Shown: positions 60,980 through 64,000 of the stretch, piece by piece
How the letters are laid out: each line of letters starts with the position of its first letter
How positions within the stretch are numbered: position 1 is the stretch's first letter
Source: an uncultured Spirochaetaceae bacterium
GTDB lineage: Bacteria; Spirochaetota; Spirochaetia; Sphaerochaetales; Sphaerochaetaceae
NCBI GenBank assembly: GCA_944389025.1
Contig: CALXKU010000009.1
Location: 1 to 64,000, forward strand
Length of the DNA stretch: 64,000 nucleotides
Direction: 5' to 3'
The notes under the pieces: generated by a model
Databases searched by the model: none
Told to the model about the DNA's origin: nothing
The model's input: only the letters and a program-made list of their open reading frames with translations
Program-made: the position numbers and the translations under genes

Positions 60980-62170
60980 ATGAGAAAAGTATTGGCTATC
61001 GCCTTGGTTGCTCTTCTTGCGGTCTTCTCCGTAAGTGCTGGCGGCTCCAGCGAGAGTGGAGCGAATACTCTTAAAATCGGATTTATCGGACCTCTTACCG
61101 GGGATAACGCTAACTATGGTATCAGGTGTTCAAATGCCGCACGTCTTGCCATTGGCGAGATCAATGAAGCTGGCGGTGTGAACGGAATGCAGCTCGAGCT
61201 CATTGCAGAGGACAGCCAGGGTGCTGTTGACAGGGCAATCTCAAGCTACGAGAAGCTCGCTTATACGGATAACGTTGTCGCTATCATCGGACCGGTCTTC
61301 ACATCTCCTGCTCTCGCGGTTGCACAGCGCTGTTTTGAGGACGGTGTCGTAATGATCAGCCCCAGCGCAACACATAAGGATGTGACTGCACTCGGTGATT
61401 GGGTATATAGGACAGTTCCTTCAGACTCCCTCCAGTCAGAGGTCGCGGCTCACTATTTCTATGAGGTTCTCGGCTATAGGAACATCGCATGTCTTTATGC
61501 CATGAACGATTACAGCCAGGGACTGGCTGAGGGTGTTGAGGAGACTTTCACAGCCCTCGGTGGAAACATCACAAGCATGCAGACCTGCATGGTAGGCGAT
61601 AGGGACTTCAGGACACAGCTTGGTGAGATCAGAGCTACAAATCCTGAGGCTATCTACATTCCTAATTACACGGTAGAGGATGCTCAGATCCTTGAGCAGG
61701 CATCTCAGCTCGGAATGAACATTCCATTCCTCTCCTCCGATGGTTTCTCAGATCCTGAGATCTATAACCTCGCTGGCGATTTCACAGATGGTGTAATCTA
61801 TGTCGGTCCTGCACAGGCTGAGGCTTCAACAATCCTTGCAGACTTCCAGGCAGCATACTCTGCAGCATATAACGGTGATGCTCCGGACAGTTTCGCAACG
61901 AACTCCTATGATGCCACATACATCCTCCGCGATGCTCTTACAAGGGTATTCGAGAATGGTGGCGACCTCTCCGATATCGATGCTTTCAGAGCAATGGTTA
62001 ACGAGCAGGTTAAGGATACGGACGACTTCGAGGGAGCAAACGGTACAATCAACTTCGCTCCTAACGGGGATATGGTAGCAAGCCAGGGCGTATATGATGT
62101 CGAGGGAACGACTCCTGTATACGTAGGCTCTTTCCAGGTTGTTGACAATCACATCGTTCAGGTAGACTAA
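60980..62170 (+). CDS. livK: Branched-chain amino-acid ABC transporter, periplasmic binding protein
   Basis: A 396-residue LivJ/LivK-like protein. A Sec signal (about 1-20, ending SVSA) leads to GGSSES and the domain (about 30-390) with LKIGFIGPLTGDNANYG, GVNGMQLELIAEDSQG and IIGPVFTSPA. No lipobox Cys is present, so it is a soluble periplasmic protein or carries an unusual anchor. GAGGAGGGTG precedes the ATG. It starts a livK-livH-livM operon. The ligand may be a branched-chain or other amino acid. Confidence 0.9.
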   Translation: MRKVLAIALVALLAVFSVSAGGSSESGANTLKIGFIGPLTGDNANYGIRCSNAARLAIGEINEAGGVNGMQLELIAEDSQGAVDRAISSYEKLAYTDNVVAIIGPVFTSPALAVAQRCFEDGVVMISPSATHKDVTALGDWVYRTVPSDSLQSEVAAHYFYEVLGYRNIACLYAMNDYSQGLAEGVEETFTALGGNITSMQTCMVGDRDFRTQLGEIRATNPEAIYIPNYTVEDAQILEQASQLGMNIPFLSSDGFSDPEIYNLAGDFTDGVIYVGPAQAEASTILADFQAAYSAAYNGDAPDSFATNSYDATYILRDALTRVFENGGDLSDIDAFRAMVNEQVKDTDDFEGANGTINFAPNGDMVASQGVYDVEGTTPVYVGSFQVVDNHIVQVD

Positions 62171-62191
62171 TATATATCAGGCTTGACAATG

Positions 62192-62214
62192 GCTGTCCGG
62201 CTTTCCCGGGCAGC
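62192..62214 (+). other. Stem-loop between livK and livH
   Basis: GCTGTCCGG and CCGGGCAGC form a 9-bp stem with one G-T pair and a 5-base loop, followed by TTAGTCATTT. With no real T tract it is more likely to stabilise the livK message, giving more binding protein than permease, than to stop transcription fully. Confidence 0.6.
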
Positions 62215-62255
62215 TTAGTCATTTAATAGAACTTGCATTTTCGGAGGATAGTATC

Positions 62256-63176
62256 TTGAATACTCTTATCCAGTACCTTCAGTATTTCCTTAATGGAGTA
62301 ACCCTTGGCGCTATTTATGCTCTTATCGCACTGGGTTACACGATGGTTTACGGAATACTGAAATTCATCAATTTCGCTCATGGTGATATCCTTATGATCG
62401 GTGCCTATACCGGGCTTTTCACATATACGGCTCTGCTCGGTGAGAGCACAAACGCGGCATGGATGCTGACCTCTTTCTTCATTGCGATGCTAGTCAGCAT
62501 GGCTTTCTGTGCCATCCTTGGCATGTTCATCGAGAAGATCGCATATAAGCCGCTAAGAAATGCGAACCGTCTTGCTCCGCTTCTCTCTGCGATCGGAGTC
62601 TCCTTCATCCTCAGCAACGGGGCAGCCTGGATGTTCGGAACACAGTCAAGACGTTTCCCATATCCTTTTGATGACACCCCGATTGTCATCGCCGGGCTAT
62701 CGATCACGCCCCACCAGATTCTCACGATAGTGGTATCCATCATAATGATGATCGTACTCACATCCTTCGTTAACAGAACGAGGATGGGGAAGGCGATGAG
62801 AGCTACAAGCCTTGACCAGCCAACTAGCGAACTCATGGGAATTGATGTTAACAAGGTCATCTCCATGACATTCGCAATCGGCTCGGCACTGGCTGCTGTC
62901 GGAGGAATACTCGCATCCTTCGATTTCAGGGTATATGCGAGCATGGGTACGATGACAGGGCTTAAGGCGTTCGTTGCAGCCGTCATCGGAGGAATCGGAA
63001 ACATACAGGGAGCGATGCTTGGAGGAATAATCCTTGGAATACTTGAATCCGTTGGAGCACCTCTTCTTGGCATCCCGAGCGCGCTTCGCGACACTATCGC
63101 GTTCGCAACCCTTATCATAATACTGCTTGTGAAACCGGATGGAATTCTGGGCAAGAATGAGAGGGAGAAGGTATAA
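62256..63176 (+). CDS. livH: Branched-chain amino-acid ABC transporter permease LivH
   Basis: A 306-residue permease with about eight membrane segments and the LivH signature LNGVTLGAIYALIALGYTMVYGILKFINFAHGD at the N-terminus and ALRDTIAF at the C-terminus. It starts with TTG at 62256, set by the SD CGGAGGA eight bases upstream. Its stop overlaps the livM ATG (TAATG). Confidence 0.95.
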   Translation: MNTLIQYLQYFLNGVTLGAIYALIALGYTMVYGILKFINFAHGDILMIGAYTGLFTYTALLGESTNAAWMLTSFFIAMLVSMAFCAILGMFIEKIAYKPLRNANRLAPLLSAIGVSFILSNGAAWMFGTQSRRFPYPFDDTPIVIAGLSITPHQILTIVVSIIMMIVLTSFVNRTRMGKAMRATSLDQPTSELMGIDVNKVISMTFAIGSALAAVGGILASFDFRVYASMGTMTGLKAFVAAVIGGIGNIQGAMLGGIILGILESVGAPLLGIPSALRDTIAFATLIIILLVKPDGILGKNEREKV

Positions 63177-64000
63177 TGTTAAATTTCTTTCAGTTAATCA
63201 TAATCTATGCTGGAATCTACGCCCTTATGGCGATAGGCCAGAACTGCATAACCGGTAACACGGGAATGCTTTCTCTCTGCCATGCGGGTTTCTTCTGCAT
63301 CGGAAGCTATGCTACCGGCATCATCTGTAAGACGCTCGGCCTCTCATTCTGGCTTTCGCTCCCGGTTGCGGCAATCTGCTCCGCAGTTGTCGGCTTCCTT
63401 ATCGGAGTGCCGACTCTCAGGCTCAAGGGTGACTACCTTTGTATCGCAACTTTAGGGCTAGGGGAGATCATAAGAAACATTGCAACGAACATGAACCCTG
63501 TAGGTCTCATGTCAATTCCAAGAGCTGAGCTCTTTGGCTATCAGTTCTCATCACGCAACAAGGTCACTTTCATACTTCTCGTGTGGTTCTTCGTCCTTGT
63601 CGCATACATTCTTTTCAGGCAGCTCTCACATTCCAGAATCGGACGTGCGATGACAGCCGTAAGAGAGGATGAGGTCGCGGCTCAGTCTAATGGAATCAAC
63701 GTGGCAAAGTATAAGATAGGCGCCTTCACCCTCGGTGCGGCAATCGGTGGAACCGCTGGATGCTTCGCAACAGCTTATACCCTTACCGTTCAGCCGAGCT
63801 CATATACGTTCATGGTATCGGTAATGGTGCTCTGCATGGTCGTTCTTGGTGGAATGGGCAACCTTCTTGGTGTTATAGTCGGTGCGTTCATAATCGAGTT
63901 CATCCAGTATTTCCCCCAGCTTGTGGGACTATCAAGTGTCATTCCCGCACAGGCGACTCAGATAATCTACGGCCTCTGTCTCGTAGTACTCATGATCTGG
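63176..64000 (+). CDS. livM: Branched-chain amino-acid ABC transporter permease LivM (partial)
   Basis: The frame is open from the ATG at 63176 to the right edge, 275 codons: MLNFFQLIIIYAGIYALMAIGQN and then GMLSLCHAGFFCIGSYA, the LivM signature, and KGDYLCIATLGLGEI. The rest of the gene and the ATP-binding genes livG and livF should follow beyond the window. Confidence 0.93.
   Translation, partial: MLNFFQLIIIYAGIYALMAIGQNCITGNTGMLSLCHAGFFCIGSYATGIICKTLGLSFWLSLPVAAICSAVVGFLIGVPTLRLKGDYLCIATLGLGEIIRNIATNMNPVGLMSIPRAELFGYQFSSRNKVTFILLVWFFVLVAYILFRQLSHSRIGRAMTAVREDEVAAQSNGINVAKYKIGAFTLGAAIGGTAGCFATAYTLTVQPSSYTFMVSVMVLCMVVLGGMGNLLGVIVGAFIIEFIQYFPQLVGLSSVIPAQATQIIYGLCLVVLMIW

Overview
The window looks like chromosome of a host-associated spirochaete. 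Evidence for this is a moderate G+C content, many short lipoproteins ending their signal in an L-x-x-C lipobox, a periplasmic binding protein whose mature end reads GGSSES, beta-barrel-like outer-membrane proteins, and gene pairings such as recO-recJ and tig-clpP-clpX-nrnA. A gut lineage of Sphaerochaetaceae or Treponemataceae is my best guess; the sequence alone does not settle the genus. Most of the window is ordinary housekeeping DNA with dense operons, 1-nt stop/start overlaps and good Shine-Dalgarno (SD) sites.

Layout. 1-4.5 kb: a partial gene and an AbrB-type regulator, a lone carbamate kinase, an InlB-repeat lipoprotein and a DUF4105/Lnb-like membrane protein. 4.5-11.6 kb: recO-recJ, rpmB, then a threonine pair (a ThrA-like fusion whose kinase half has lost its signature motifs, followed by thrC). 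11.6-16.9 kb: a metal-responsive island, with a DtxR-family regulator and a MATE transporter facing a feo operon (two FeoA, FeoB, a Cys-rich membrane peptide, a 45-residue membrane peptide and an HMA metal-binding protein). 17-23.3 kb: rpsU, serA-serC-lrp, then a DHODH-like protein, an acyltransferase and a lipoprotein. 23.3-30.5 kb (minus strand): mutL behind a large envelope protein that seems to be split by an A9 tract, then a TtcA-like protein and an HD phosphohydrolase. 30.6-39.0 kb: a long minus-strand operon tig-clpP-clpX-nrnA-(sigma-like)-lipoprotein-rdgB-pepF. 39.1-52.7 kb: MATE plus LysR, a sigma-70 family protein, galK-recQ, guanine deaminase, nrdA-nrdB, and the conserved but functionally obscure Memo/AMMECR1/radical SAM triad.

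52.7-58.5 kb is different. It is richer in A+T and carries four reading frames broken by in-frame stops or single-base shifts, and an 82-bp direct repeat beside a tRNA cluster (His-Arg-Lys-Leu-Gly). 59-64 kb: a hydroxyacid dehydrogenase, a methyltransferase and the start of a branched-chain amino-acid ABC transporter operon (livK-livH-livM, livM running off the end).

The points most worth following are the A9 tract that would join a FecR-like protein to an 800-residue barrel-like protein by a -1 shift, the dead aspartokinase half of ThrA, the DtxR-MATE-Feo arrangement, the hairpin that separates the only visible SD from the start of the lrp gene, and the cluster of broken genes at 52.8-56.2 kb. 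No rRNA, CRISPR array, intact insertion sequence or prophage was seen.
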